From NCBI GenBank assembly GCA_017887885.1, contig JAGHHB010000018.1, forward strand, positions 1-32,563: a stretch of 32,563 nt of DNA, given 5' to 3'. Positions 9,405-19,066 of this stretch are shown one piece after another. The notes below the pieces were generated by a model. The model saw only the letters and a list, made by a program, of their open reading frames with translations, was not told the DNA's origin and searched no databases. The stretch is from Bacilli bacterium (lineage in GTDB: Bacteria > Bacillota_I > Bacilli_A > RF39 > UBA660). The translations under genes were made by a program, and so were the position numbers. Each line of letters begins with the position of its first letter. The stretch's first letter is position 1.

Positions 9405-10718
9405 ATGGACAATATTTTAGATGACATCATTTTTGATAACTACATTGTAGTAGGTGTGTCAACTGGTCCAGATTCCATGTGCTTATTAGATCTATTACAA
9501 AAAAAGACCAATAAAATAGTAGTATGCCACATCAATCATAATGTCCGAATAGAAAGTGATAGAGAAGAAATCTTTCTCTCTTCCTACTGCCAAAAACATA
9601 ATTTAATCTTTGAAACAACCAAAATAACTAGTTATCAAGAAAATAATTTTGAAAATGAAGCCCGTAAGAAAAGATACGCTTTCTATGAGAAAATCCTTCA
9701 CAAGTATCATGCTAACAAACTATTTTTAGCCCATCATGGCGATGACCTAATTGAAACTATTCTAATGAAGATCATCCGAGGGTCAAACATTGAAGGATAT
9801 GCTGGTATAAAGAAAAGAAGTCAAAGAAAAGATTACCAAATTATAAGACCGCTTCTTACTCAAAGCAAAGAGGAAATTCTTAAATATAATCGGTCACATC
9901 ACATTCCCTATTTTATTGATAGTTCTAATCAAGATGTTAACTATACTAGAAATAGATATAGAAAAAAGATCTTACCACTATTAAAAAAAGAAGACCAAAA
10001 CATTCATCAAAAGTTTCTCAAGTTTTCGGAAACCTTATTAGAATACAATGATTATATCAAAAAGATCATTCAAAAAGAAATTCCGACATTTTATCACAAT
10101 AGAACTATTGACTTAAACAAATTCCAACATTTAGACGATTTCTTAAAAAAAAATACTTTATATTTTATAATGCATGATATCTATCAAAATAAAAATGACA
10201 TCGTTACGGAAAGACATATCAATAACATTTTAAAAATGTTAGAAAATAAAAAGCCCAACCTCACATTAAATTTACCACAAAATATTATCATCGTCAAAGA
10301 ATACGATAAATTATATATCAAAAATAATACTACTAAAAAAAGTGATTATAAAATTGAACTAGATGACACCTTATTTTTTGAAAACATAGTCATCAAAAAA
10401 GTGAAGGCAACCGAAAAAGATGATAATTCAGTTTGCCGAATAAATAGTTCCCATATAAAAGAACCATTATATTTTCGAAATAGAAAAAATGGCGATTATA
10501 TTATATTAAAAAATAGCAATAAAAAGAAAAAGATTAAAGAAATATTTATTGAGGAGAAGGTTCCTTTAAGTCAAAGACAGAATTATCCACTACTAGTGGA
10601 TGAAAATGATACTATAATTTGGATTCCAAACATAAAAAAAAGTAAATTTTGTATAAAAAAAGAAGGAAAATATGATATAATATTAAAGTGCAATGAAAGA
10701 GAGGATTTATATGAATAA
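9405..10718 (+). CDS. tilS: tRNA(Ile)-lysidine synthase
   Basis: Divergent PP-loop GVSTGPDSMCLLDLL; HINHNVR; TilS C-terminal domain; AAAAGGAGG SD; upstream of ftsH. Confidence 0.93.
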   Translation: MDNILDDIIFDNYIVVGVSTGPDSMCLLDLLQKKTNKIVVCHINHNVRIESDREEIFLSSYCQKHNLIFETTKITSYQENNFENEARKKRYAFYEKILHKYHANKLFLAHHGDDLIETILMKIIRGSNIEGYAGIKKRSQRKDYQIIRPLLTQSKEEILKYNRSHHIPYFIDSSNQDVNYTRNRYRKKILPLLKKEDQNIHQKFLKFSETLLEYNDYIKKIIQKEIPTFYHNRTIDLNKFQHLDDFLKKNTLYFIMHDIYQNKNDIVTERHINNILKMLENKKPNLTLNLPQNIIIVKEYDKLYIKNNTTKKSDYKIELDDTLFFENIVIKKVKATEKDDNSVCRINSSHIKEPLYFRNRKNGDYIILKNSNKKKKIKEIFIEEKVPLSQRQNYPLLVDENDTIIWIPNIKKSKFCIKKEGKYDIILKCNEREDLYE

Positions 10719-12618
10719 AAAAGATATCAAAAAAAGTTTAATACCATATGCTTTTTTACTAATATTTGTATTAGTTTGTCTAATATTATTTAAGACATTT
10801 AACTATACCGTAAATGAATTTACTTACGATGAATTTATTAAGAATTTGAATGGAGGAAAAATAACTGAATTAACAATAACTCCAAAAGTTAGAACAAACA
10901 CTTATGAATTATCTGGAAAGTTAGATGATTATGAAGATAATGAAAGTTTTATATTATATCTTCCATACTCCGATGAATTCATATCTAAAATCACTGCAGT
11001 TGAAGAGACGACAAACAATTTCAAATTAACAGTCAAAAACGATCCGGAAGCTTCAACATGGTTAGCTGTATTTACTGAAATTGTTCCAATTCTTGCCCTT
11101 GCCGGAGTAACGATTTGGATATTTACAAGACAACTAGGAAGTGGAAATAAATCGATGGATTTTGGTAAAAGCCGCGCTAAACTAGTCGAAGAAAGCCGTG
11201 CTACTTTTAAAGATGTCGCCGGTCTTACTGAAGAAAAAGAAGAAGTACAAGAATTAATCGATTTCTTAAAAAATCCCAAAAAATTTACCGCTATGGGAGC
11301 TAGAATCCCTAAAGGTGTATTACTAGTTGGTCCTCCAGGTACTGGTAAAACATTACTTGCTCGCGCTGTAGCCGGTGAAGCAAAAGTTCCTTTCTATTAT
11401 ATAAGCGGTTCCGATTTTGTTGAACTATTTGTCGGAATTGGTGCTTCCAGAGTAAGAGATATGTTCAGACAAGCAAAAATGAATGCCCCTTGTCTTATCT
11501 TTATCGATGAAATTGATGCTGTCGGTCGTCAAAGAGGAACCGGATTAGGTGGAGGCCATGATGAAAGAGAGCAAACACTTAACCAATTACTTACTGAAAT
11601 GGATGGTTTTGGCGCCAATGAAGGAATAATTATAATTGCCGCTACTAATAGACCAGATGTTTTAGATCCAGCCTTATTAAGACCTGGAAGATTTGACAGA
11701 CAGGTAACAGTTAGTCTTCCTGATAAAAATGCTCGTATTGAAATATTAAAAGTGCATGCTAAAAATAAAGTATTATCAAAAAACATAACTTTAGAATATC
11801 TTGCTAAAAGAACACCTGGATTTTCAGGAGCAGATCTAGAAAATCTTCTTAATGAAGCAGCCCTTCTAACCGTTAGAAGAAACAAAAAAGAAATCACAAT
11901 GTCAGAAATAGATGAAGCAACTGATCGAGTACTAATGGGACCTGCCAAAGTAACAAAAAAATATACTGATAAAGAAAAGAAATTAGTAGCTTATCACGAA
12001 GCAGGTCATGCTGTTATGGGATTAAAATTAGATGGAGCCAATGAAGTCCAAAAAATAACAATAATTCCAAGAGGTCATGCTGGTGGATACACTATGATGA
12101 CCCCAAAAGAAGAAGCTTTCAATTATACAAAGAAAGAATTATTAGAATCTATCTGTGGACTATTAGGAGGAAGAGTCGCCGAAGAAGTTGTCTTTAACGA
12201 AATAACTACAGGAGCTCATGACGATTTCAAAAAAGCAACCAAAATAGCACGTAGTATGGTAACAGAATACGGTATGAGTTCACTTGGGCCAATGATGCTC
12301 GAAGAACCAGATGGCAACACCTTTTTAGGTAGAGATTATACCAAAAATAGAAACATATCCGATACCGTAGCTCATGAAATTGATGAAGAGATGCGTTCAA
12401 TCATCAATAATTGTTATGAGAAAACTAAAAAGATTCTAAAAGAAAATCAAGATTTGTTGACACTAATAGCTAATACTTTACTAGAAGAAGAAACAATTAC
12501 TAAAGAACAAATTGATTATTTAGTTACAAACGGTCACTTACCAAAAGAAGAAGATAACAAAGAAAAAAGTAAAGATGACAGTAAAGAAGATAAAAAGAAA
12601 AAAGAAGACACTAAATAA
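10711..12618 (+). CDS. ftsH: ATP-dependent zinc metalloprotease FtsH
   Basis: GPPGTGKT Walker [19 protein letters not shown] zinc motif; start refined to ATG 10711. Confidence 0.98.
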   Translation: MNKKDIKKSLIPYAFLLIFVLVCLILFKTFNYTVNEFTYDEFIKNLNGGKITELTITPKVRTNTYELSGKLDDYEDNESFILYLPYSDEFISKITAVEETTNNFKLTVKNDPEASTWLAVFTEIVPILALAGVTIWIFTRQLGSGNKSMDFGKSRAKLVEESRATFKDVAGLTEEKEEVQELIDFLKNPKKFTAMGARIPKGVLLVGPPGTGKTLLARAVAGEAKVPFYYISGSDFVELFVGIGASRVRDMFRQAKMNAPCLIFIDEIDAVGRQRGTGLGGGHDEREQTLNQLLTEMDGFGANEGIIIIAATNRPDVLDPALLRPGRFDRQVTVSLPDKNARIEILKVHAKNKVLSKNITLEYLAKRTPGFSGADLENLLNEAALLTVRRNKKEITMSEIDEATDRVLMGPAKVTKKYTDKEKKLVAYHEAGHAVMGLKLDGANEVQKITIIPRGHAGGYTMMTPKEEAFNYTKKELLESICGLLGGRVAEEVVFNEITTGAHDDFKKATKIARSMVTEYGMSSLGPMMLEEPDGNTFLGRDYTKNRNISDTVAHEIDEEMRSIINNCYEKTKKILKENQDLLTLIANTLLEEETITKEQIDYLVTNGHLPKEEDNKEKSKDDSKEDKKKKEDTK

Positions 12619-12620
12619 CT

Positions 12621-12664
12621 AAAAGACTATAAAGTAGATCAAGATTTCTACTTTATAGTCTTTT
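12621..12664. terminator. Bidirectional terminator between convergent ftsH and divIC
   Basis: 18-bp perfect stem AAAAGACTATAAAGTAGA / TCTACTTTATAGTCTTTT with 8-nt loop. Confidence 0.95.
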
Positions 12665-12749
12665 TAAGATAAATATTTAATTACATAAAAAGAAGCTCAC
12701 CATAGCTTCTGAATTTTTAATGAGATAAATTTATAACAATATTAAAGTA

Positions 12750-13055
12750 CTATTCATCATCTTCTGGAATTCTGATAATTAGCTCCCCATCTTTAGAATA
12801 CAAATATTTTTCTCGGGCATAGCGGGCAACATAATCAGGATCTTCAAGTTTTTTAATATCAGAATTCAGAATTTCTTCTTCTTCTTTTAAATTAGATAGT
12901 TTATCTTTTAATGCCTCTTTCTGGTCTTTCATCCGAATTATCTTATTAACATTAGAAAAGAAGCTATAACTTAACGATCCTATAATTGTTCCAAAAAAAA
13001 CAAAGAAAAGAAAGATCCTCTTTTTAGCATTTCGAACTGGTTTTCTCTTTGTCAA
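12750..13055 (-). CDS. divIC: Septum formation initiator, DivIC/FtsB family
   Basis: Short basic N-terminus, one TM helix, coiled coil, ..DPDYVARYAREKYLYSKDGELIIRIPE; adjacent to yabP/yabQ. Confidence 0.88.
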   Translation of the reverse strand: MTKRKPVRNAKKRIFLFFVFFGTIIGSLSYSFFSNVNKIIRMKDQKEALKDKLSNLKEEEEILNSDIKKLEDPDYVARYAREKYLYSKDGELIIRIPEDDE

Positions 13056-13089
13056 GTTATCACCTACTTTTAAGACATTATATCACAAC

Positions 13090-13371
13090 TTATTTTTTTT
13101 TACAATTAATTCTTCGATATATGACAAAAGATAACAAATAACCTGTAAACAATAAAAGTAAAAAGTAAATATGCACAATACCATTATTAATTTTCATAAG
13201 CCCCCAAAAATATAATAAAGAAATAAAAATAACAAATAAAAAAGAAATTATAATACGATAAACTATTTTACCTTCATATAAAAACCTATAATTAATTTCA
13301 AGCAATATAAAAAATACGATACCAAAACAGAAAGAATATACTAATGATAGAATTTGAATTTTGAGAATCAT
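13090..13371 (-). CDS. yabQ: YabQ-like spore cortex biosynthesis membrane protein
   Basis: Small multi-TM protein between yabP and divIC in the conserved yabP-yabQ-divIC order. Confidence 0.75.
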   Translation of the reverse strand: MILKIQILSLVYSFCFGIVFFILLEINYRFLYEGKIVYRIIISFLFVIFISLLYFWGLMKINNGIVHIYFLLLLFTGYLLSFVIYRRINCKKK

Positions 13372-13661
13372 TTAAACAATTTGGATAATAGTGAATTTTC
13401 CTTATCCTTTTTACTAACGTTATCTAAATACATTAAACTATCAATTCTCCCCTTTATTGAAACATTCCCCTGATAAGTATCTAACTTAATAATTTCTAGT
13501 TCGGCACCTTTTATAACTAAATATCCTAATGTTGTTTCCATTAAGAATTCCTCACTATCAAAACTTTCAATTTTCTTAACACCACTTACGACAATATTCT
13601 TTCTTTCAGCAATCGAAAGACCATGATTAAAACTTCCCTCTAATTCTTTCACCTTGTCCAT
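13368..13661 (-). CDS. yabP: Sporulation protein YabP
   Basis: NIVVSGVKKIESFDSEEFLMETTLGYLVIKGAELEIIKLD is a typical YabP/YqfC-like sequence. Confidence 0.85.
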   Translation of the reverse strand: MDKVKELEGSFNHGLSIAERKNIVVSGVKKIESFDSEEFLMETTLGYLVIKGAELEIIKLDTYQGNVSIKGRIDSLMYLDNVSKKDKENSLLSKLFK

Positions 13662-13679
13662 AATTATTCCTCCTAGAAA

Positions 13680-13707
13680 ATAATATGATTGGTATTTAAA
13701 AATATGA
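13680..13707 (-). promoter_or_regulatory. Candidate SigE-type promoter of yabP
   Basis: TCATATT - 13 nt - CATATTAT on the minus strand; same architecture upstream of yabG. Confidence 0.45.
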
Positions 13708-13709
13708 AA

Positions 13710-13738
13710 AAAACTATTAGTTTAAAACCAATAGTTTT
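13710..13738 (-). terminator. Intrinsic terminator of spoVG
   Basis: Minus strand AAAACTATT..AATAGTTTTTTT, 9-bp stem and U tract right after the spoVG stop. Confidence 0.85.
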
Positions 13739-13740
13739 AA

Positions 13741-14007
13741 TTATTCTGTTTTATTATATTCTTCAAAAATAGCATCCTCAAACATTTTTCTTGTTTCTTT
13801 ATTAATTGGATGTGCTGTATCTCTATGACCACCAGTAGCGGTAGGTTTACTAGGCATAGCAATAAACAAGCCATTATCACCATCAATTATTCTTATATCA
13901 TGTACTGCAAAGCAATCATCGATAAGAACTGATGCAATTCCTTTCATTCTTGAATTTTCTTTGTCAATTTTTCGAACAGTTACTGAAGTAATCTTCATGT
14001 CTATCAA
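13741..14007 (-). CDS. spoVG: Septation/sporulation regulator SpoVG
   Basis: MKITSVTVRKI..MKGIASVLIDDCFAVHDIRII.GLFIAMPSKP. Confidence 0.97.
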   Translation of the reverse strand: MIDMKITSVTVRKIDKENSRMKGIASVLIDDCFAVHDIRIIDGDNGLFIAMPSKPTATGGHRDTAHPINKETRKMFEDAIFEEYNKTE

Positions 14008-14082
14008 CTCCTTCTAGAAATATACTTTCTAACTACATTTTATATTATTTTGGTAATAATTGCAAGTAATTTTGCTAAAATT

Positions 14083-14304
14083 TTACACTTTATCGAAAAA
14101 AATCTCTATTGTATTAGTAAGTACATCTCGATAACTAAAACTTTTTACCTCGTCACTTTCTAATTTTACTATAAAAATATAATTATATGTTTCTGTTATT
14201 ACACCGGAGTATTCTTCCTTCTTATTTCTACTTCCATTATATACTATTTTAACGTTGTCACCAAGTTTATTATCAATATTATTTTTTATCTTTTCAATCG
14301 TCAT
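14083..14304 (-). CDS. veg: Veg protein (biofilm/veg family)
   Basis: KIKNNIDNKLGDNVKIVYNGSRNKKEEYSGVITETYNYIFIVKL; next to yabG as in Bacillus. Confidence 0.9.
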   Translation of the reverse strand: MTIEKIKNNIDNKLGDNVKIVYNGSRNKKEEYSGVITETYNYIFIVKLESDEVKSFSYRDVLTNTIEIFFDKV

Positions 14305-14306
14305 AA

Positions 14307-15071
14307 TTATCTAGGATATCCAATATACATTGTACCCTTTGTTATAATCCCCCCTATCCCATCTGAACCATATTTAGTCTTATCAAGAATTTTTATTAGA
14401 TCAATATTATTGTTTTTATCTGAAAAAGCTAGACACGATGCCACAATAGCAGGATCTAAAGCATGAATATTTATTCTTTTAGGACTGGAAGCAAAGTTAG
14501 CTCCTGCTTTTATTAATTCTTCATAATTAGACTGACAAGCACCAGCAATAATTAAGAGTTTTTCATGAGAATTTTCATATTTTCTTGCCATTTTTACTGC
14601 TTCAATAAATTTATCAGTATTTTTATAATTAGTATCTACTCTCTTCTTCCGATAATAAGCATCATGCCCCGTAACAACTAAAATATCCGGATTATATTTT
14701 TTCAAGCTATCAATAACTATATTAGACAAATTATTTTCGTCAGAATAAATACCAAAAGCTTTCAATCTATTTCTTTTATAAAATTTCATACACTTATTTA
14801 AATAATCATTATCACCATCTATATGTAAAATTTTACCAGGTAAATAAAAGTATTCATTTCTATCTAAACTCCGATAATTATCTATTTCTGGAGAGAAATC
14901 ATCTTCTTCTTTTTCATTATAAAACTTTAAATCTTCCTTTGGACTGTCAGCAAATAATCTTACAAAAACTCCTTTCAATATATAATTTTCATTATTAATA
15001 TCTACAATTTTAAAAACAATATCGTTATCATATGATTTTCTAGTAACCAAATCACCTTTTTGGAACATCAT
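14307..15071 (-). CDS. yabG: Sporulation-specific protease YabG
   Basis: FQKGDLVTRKSYDNDIVFKI..PGKILHIDGD..DILVVTGHDAY..GACQSNYEELIKAGANFASSPKRINIHALDP; start refined to ATG 15071 (the longer ORF overlaps rsmA). Confidence 0.92.
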   Translation of the reverse strand: MMFQKGDLVTRKSYDNDIVFKIVDINNENYILKGVFVRLFADSPKEDLKFYNEKEEDDFSPEIDNYRSLDRNEYFYLPGKILHIDGDNDYLNKCMKFYKRNRLKAFGIYSDENNLSNIVIDSLKKYNPDILVVTGHDAYYRKKRVDTNYKNTDKFIEAVKMARKYENSHEKLLIIAGACQSNYEELIKAGANFASSPKRINIHALDPAIVASCLAFSDKNNNIDLIKILDKTKYGSDGIGGIITKGTMYIGYPR

Positions 15072-15084
15072 TCTCACCCGATAA

Positions 15085-15112
15085 ATAATATGAATTAAAA
15101 AGAAAAATATAA
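15085..15112 (-). promoter_or_regulatory. Candidate SigE-type promoter of yabG
   Basis: TTATATT - 13 nt - CATATTAT on the minus strand. Confidence 0.45.
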
Positions 15113-15123
15113 CAAAAAAAGAA

Positions 15124-15921
15124 CTACTTTTTACATAGTTCATTAGATAATTCTACAAACACATAATAAGCAATACATTCACTACGTGTATCAAGAGTTA
15201 ATCCATACTTATTTAAAACCTTATTTACAACATCCAAATCATATTCTTTAAGATTATTTCTAATTGTCTTTCGCTTAAATCTGAAGCTATCTTTAATTAA
15301 CTTTTTAAAATACTCAAAACTAATTAATTCTTCTCTATCCTTTTTTGCTATCAACCTTATGACAGATGAATCAACTTTTGGTTTAGGAACAAAAGAATTC
15401 TTATTGACATTAATGACTTTATCTATGTTAAAGAAATAATTTAAAAAAACCGTAATTTGTCCATATTCCTTACTCCCAACCTCTGCGATAAATCGATCCG
15501 CTACTTCTTTCTGGATCATTATGACAACCTTTTCAACATTAATTCCATCATCAATAATCTTCCCCATAATAGGCGTAGTAATATAATAGGGTAAATTAGC
15601 AATTAAATAGAGATGATCATAGTGATATTGCTTCAAGTCACCTTTTAAATCAGCCTTTAAAAAATCTTCAAATATCAATTTATAATTCTTATAAATAATT
15701 AATTCTTTGCTTAAAACTTTTTCCAATCTGGTATCAATTTCGTAGATAAGAGCCTGGTCACATTTCTTCAAAATTTCTTTTGTCAACACTCCACTACCTG
15801 GTCCTATTTCTATGACTAAATTATTATCCTCAAATGAAATAGCATCTACAATTTTGTTAACAATATTTTTATCCTTTAAAAAGTTTTGCCCTAAACTTTT
15901 TTTATATTCAAAATTATACAT
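15124..15921 (-). CDS. rsmA: 16S rRNA (adenine1518/1519-N6) dimethyltransferase
   Basis: SLGQNFLKD, VIEIGPGSGVLT, NLPYYITTPI. Confidence 0.97.
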   Translation of the reverse strand: MYNFEYKKSLGQNFLKDKNIVNKIVDAISFEDNNLVIEIGPGSGVLTKEILKKCDQALIYEIDTRLEKVLSKELIIYKNYKLIFEDFLKADLKGDLKQYHYDHLYLIANLPYYITTPIMGKIIDDGINVEKVVIMIQKEVADRFIAEVGSKEYGQITVFLNYFFNIDKVINVNKNSFVPKPKVDSSVIRLIAKKDREELISFEYFKKLIKDSFRFKRKTIRNNLKEYDLDVVNKVLNKYGLTLDTRSECIAYYVFVELSNELCKK

Positions 15922-15922
15922 A

Positions 15923-16327
15923 TCAATATATTAAAATAACAATAAATTCAGTAATTATTAAAAATAAAGCGGCAAAACTTATTCCCAGACCAATTTTATT
16001 ATAATTTTTTTTAATGTTAATTAACGATAAAATAAAAGCAATTATCATTAAAACCATCGGTATTAAATTATAACCCATCGCAAAGAAAAATCTTTCATAT
16101 AAATTAGTATACATACCAACCGATGTTATATCCCCAAACAAAAAACCATTCAAAGAAAATAATACTGCCATAATCGAAATTACAATACTAATTATTCCCG
16201 ATATATTCTTATTTTTCTTTGAAATATTGAAATTATCATCACTACTTTTCTTTTTTAGTATAACACCACAATTAACACAGATATAAGCCTTATCATCAAC
16301 TTTATTACCACAATTTGAACAATACAT
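15923..16327 (-). CDS. Zinc-ribbon domain multi-TM protein
   Basis: MYCSNCGNKVDDKAYICVNCGV followed by three hydrophobic segments. Confidence 0.75.
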   Translation of the reverse strand: MYCSNCGNKVDDKAYICVNCGVILKKKSSDDNFNISKKNKNISGIISIVISIMAVLFSLNGFLFGDITSVGMYTNLYERFFFAMGYNLIPMVLMIIAFILSLINIKKNYNKIGLGISFAALFLIITEFIVILIY

Positions 16328-16362
16328 AAATACCTCCTCTAACTATTAGTCTTATCAAGATG

Positions 16363-16797
16363 TTATTTATGATAAGTTTCATGATTTAAAATTTTAAAAC
16401 TACGATATATTTGCTCTAATAATATTAATCTAAATAAACCATGAGGAAAAGTTAATTTAGAAAAGGATAAACGAAAATGAGCCATTTTTTTAATACTATC
16501 ATGTAACCCATCTGAACCACCAATTATAAAAGTAATATTTGAATTAATAATAAATACTTTTTCCATTTTTGCTGCTAATTCTAAAGAATTTATTTCTCTT
16601 CCTTCTATATCGAGAGTAATAACATAATCTTTCTTTGCTATTTTTTTTAAAATTCTCTCGCCTTCCTCTTTCTTATTTGAATCAGCAACTTCAATAAGTT
16701 CTATCTTATGATATTTACTAATTCTTTGATAATAATCAATAATCCCTTCCTTCAAATATTCTTCCTTAATCTTACCCACACAAATAACTTTTATCAT
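16363..16797 (-). CDS. rlmH: 23S rRNA pseudouridine-1915 N3 methyltransferase
   Basis: FIIGGSDGLHD and terminal LLLEQIYRSFKILNHETYHK (SPOUT RlmH). Confidence 0.95.
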   Translation of the reverse strand: MIKVICVGKIKEEYLKEGIIDYYQRISKYHKIELIEVADSNKKEEGERILKKIAKKDYVITLDIEGREINSLELAAKMEKVFIINSNITFIIGGSDGLHDSIKKMAHFRLSFSKLTFPHGLFRLILLEQIYRSFKILNHETYHK

Positions 16798-17552
16798 ACT
16801 TCGATAAGCTCCGTCTTTTTATCTTGCTCCGCTATTATTATGTTATCGACACGTTTATTTTCACCATTTAATCTACTTATAAGTGTTTCGTAAGCTAGCT
16901 CTTTCGTATTATTTTCTTCAGATAAATGTGCCAATAAAATATATTTAGTATTGTCTCCTATAAAAGAGCTTAAATATTTTGCAGAATCATAGTTTGACAA
17001 ATGTCCTTTATCAGATAATATTCTTTGTCTTAAGTTAAAAGGATAATTTCCATTAGATAACATTTCAACATCATGATTAGACTCCATAATATACATATTT
17101 CGATCACTTAACGCAGCAAAATATTTACTATTTATATAACCCGTATCAGTTATATAAACAACAGATTTACCGCTATTAGAGACAATATAACCCCGCGAAT
17201 CGGCAGTATCATGCGACGTTTTTATAGCTTGAATATGGATATCTTTAATTTCAAATTCATCACTTATAAATCTATAATTATCTAAATAATCCAAACTTGT
17301 TAACATTATTTCTGTTATATAAACCGGAATATTAAACTTTTTCTCAAAGACCTTTAATCCCTTAACATGATCAACATGTGTATGAGTTATAAGGATTGCA
17401 TCTAAACTACTAGGATCAATATTTAAATCCTCTAATTTCTCCTTTACATATTTCGCACTATTTCCAATATCTATTAAAATCCTAGTAGTACTAGTTTCAA
17501 TATAAGTCGTATTGCCCTTACTACCAGATGATAAAACACATACTCTCATCAA
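16794..17552 (-). CDS. yycJ: YycJ/WalJ-type metallo-beta-lactamase fold hydrolase
   Basis: SSGSKGNTTYIET, THTHVDHVKGL, HLSEENNTKELA. Confidence 0.9.
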   Translation of the reverse strand: MMRVCVLSSGSKGNTTYIETSTTRILIDIGNSAKYVKEKLEDLNIDPSSLDAILITHTHVDHVKGLKVFEKKFNIPVYITEIMLTSLDYLDNYRFISDEFEIKDIHIQAIKTSHDTADSRGYIVSNSGKSVVYITDTGYINSKYFAALSDRNMYIMESNHDVEMLSNGNYPFNLRQRILSDKGHLSNYDSAKYLSSFIGDNTKYILLAHLSEENNTKELAYETLISRLNGENKRVDNIIIAEQDKKTELIEV

Positions 17553-19066
17553 AACAAACTAAGAGGATTCATAGTAGAGCCATACGGTGATCCCATTCTC
17601 ACACCAAAATGCAAATGTGTACCCCCATAAGGATTGGAAGCAGAAGGAACCGGATATACCTCTCCAGTATTTCCCATCGTAGCAATTTTTTGACCTCTAG
17701 CAACGGTTTGTCCCTCACTGACAAGAATATCCTTAAGATGCATATATATTGTATAATAACCGCCAGCATTATGATTAATTAATATATAATTTCCTTGTCT
17801 TCCATTACATGATAAATAACCAGGGTTACAACCGGTACCAATCTTATATACAACTCCATTATTAGAAGCATAAATTGGCGAACCATAACCAACATATATA
17901 TCAATAGCATCATGGAAAGATCCCCAACGATAAGAATAATAAGAAGTTATCGTATATGGTCTATCAGTTGGCCATGCCCAATAAGATAAATCAGCTACAC
18001 TAGGAGCATATTTTTCACCCTTTACAATTACCCTATTAACAGGGGGTTTTATTTCTGTCGAATTAGCAACAGTACCAGAAATTAACTGTCCGTTTACATA
18101 TTGCGATTTTCTAGTTACTTTATAAAGACCATTTTCTCCCTCTCTAATTACTGCTTGATAACCAACATATTGCGAAGAATCATATTGAATTTCTGTATCA
18201 TAACTTCTCTCTTCCTCGCCAACACTATGAACATCAACAACTACTGAAATAATAGGCTCGATAAGTCCAACTACTACTTCTTGAGATTCATACAAAAGAT
18301 TATTTTCACTCGTAAATTCAGGATTAGCAATCAAAAACTCCTGAACATTAAGTTTATGGGCTGTAGCAATCGACTCAATTGTGTCATCACCCTTTACAAT
18401 ATATGTTTCCTGTTCATCTAACGTTCCGTAAAGTAAGTATTTACTAAGTTCAGTAGCATCAGTAAAAATTTTCTCATCTGTAGAAATAAGCGTTTCTTTA
18501 TAAGTAATTTCTTCATATAAATCTATATTTTCTATCATACTGCCACTATCTTTAATCTCTTCTTGACTGCCCGCAAGAAACTTTTCATATTGTTCGACAT
18601 CAACAAATGCTTTTATGGTATTTTCGACAGCTTCATCAAATATATCTTTTGATAGTACATATATAACATTTTTCTCATGTCCTTCATCAGGACTAGTTAT
18701 AGTTATTTGATAACCTTGAATTGTAAAAGTCTTATTACTAATAATTTTATTATATATAGCCTCATTTGTACTAACGCCATGATTATAAGTAAGATTCTTT
18801 TTTATTTCAACACCTTTAGGAGTATGAACTTCTTCGACATTATACTTTGCTTTAATCTCCTCTTCTTTCTCGTTAATAAAATTTTCAAAACTAGTTTTGG
18901 AGTCAATCGTTCCAATACTTTTTCCATCTAAATAAACCGTATAGACTGCCATAGGTTCATTACTAAACGCTTTTGAAAAACTTAAAAGAAAGATAAACAA
19001 GGAGATGCCAATAATGGCTATTATTGCCCCCAAACTCCATTTACTATTTTGCAATATGACCATCAT
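17549..19066 (-). CDS. LysM / G5 / M23 family metallopeptidase
   Basis: Signal/TM N-terminus; LysM (YIVKGDDTIESIATAHKLNVQEFLIANPEF); G5-like region; M23 motifs FHDAIDI and HLHFGVR. Confidence 0.9.
   Translation of the reverse strand: MMVILQNSKWSLGAIIAIIGISLFIFLLSFSKAFSNEPMAVYTVYLDGKSIGTIDSKTSFENFINEKEEEIKAKYNVEEVHTPKGVEIKKNLTYNHGVSTNEAIYNKIISNKTFTIQGYQITITSPDEGHEKNVIYVLSKDIFDEAVENTIKAFVDVEQYEKFLAGSQEEIKDSGSMIENIDLYEEITYKETLISTDEKIFTDATELSKYLLYGTLDEQETYIVKGDDTIESIATAHKLNVQEFLIANPEFTSENNLLYESQEVVVGLIEPIISVVVDVHSVGEEERSYDTEIQYDSSQYVGYQAVIREGENGLYKVTRKSQYVNGQLISGTVANSTEIKPPVNRVIVKGEKYAPSVADLSYWAWPTDRPYTITSYYSYRWGSFHDAIDIYVGYGSPIYASNNGVVYKIGTGCNPGYLSCNGRQGNYILINHNAGGYYTIYMHLKDILVSEGQTVARGQKIATMGNTGEVYPVPSASNPYGGTHLHFGVRMGSPYGSTMNPLSLF

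Noticed and set aside
10929-11948. Minus-strand ORFs (10929-11279, 11529-11948) within ftsH
   Set aside because: Antisense shadows of a strongly conserved coding sequence.
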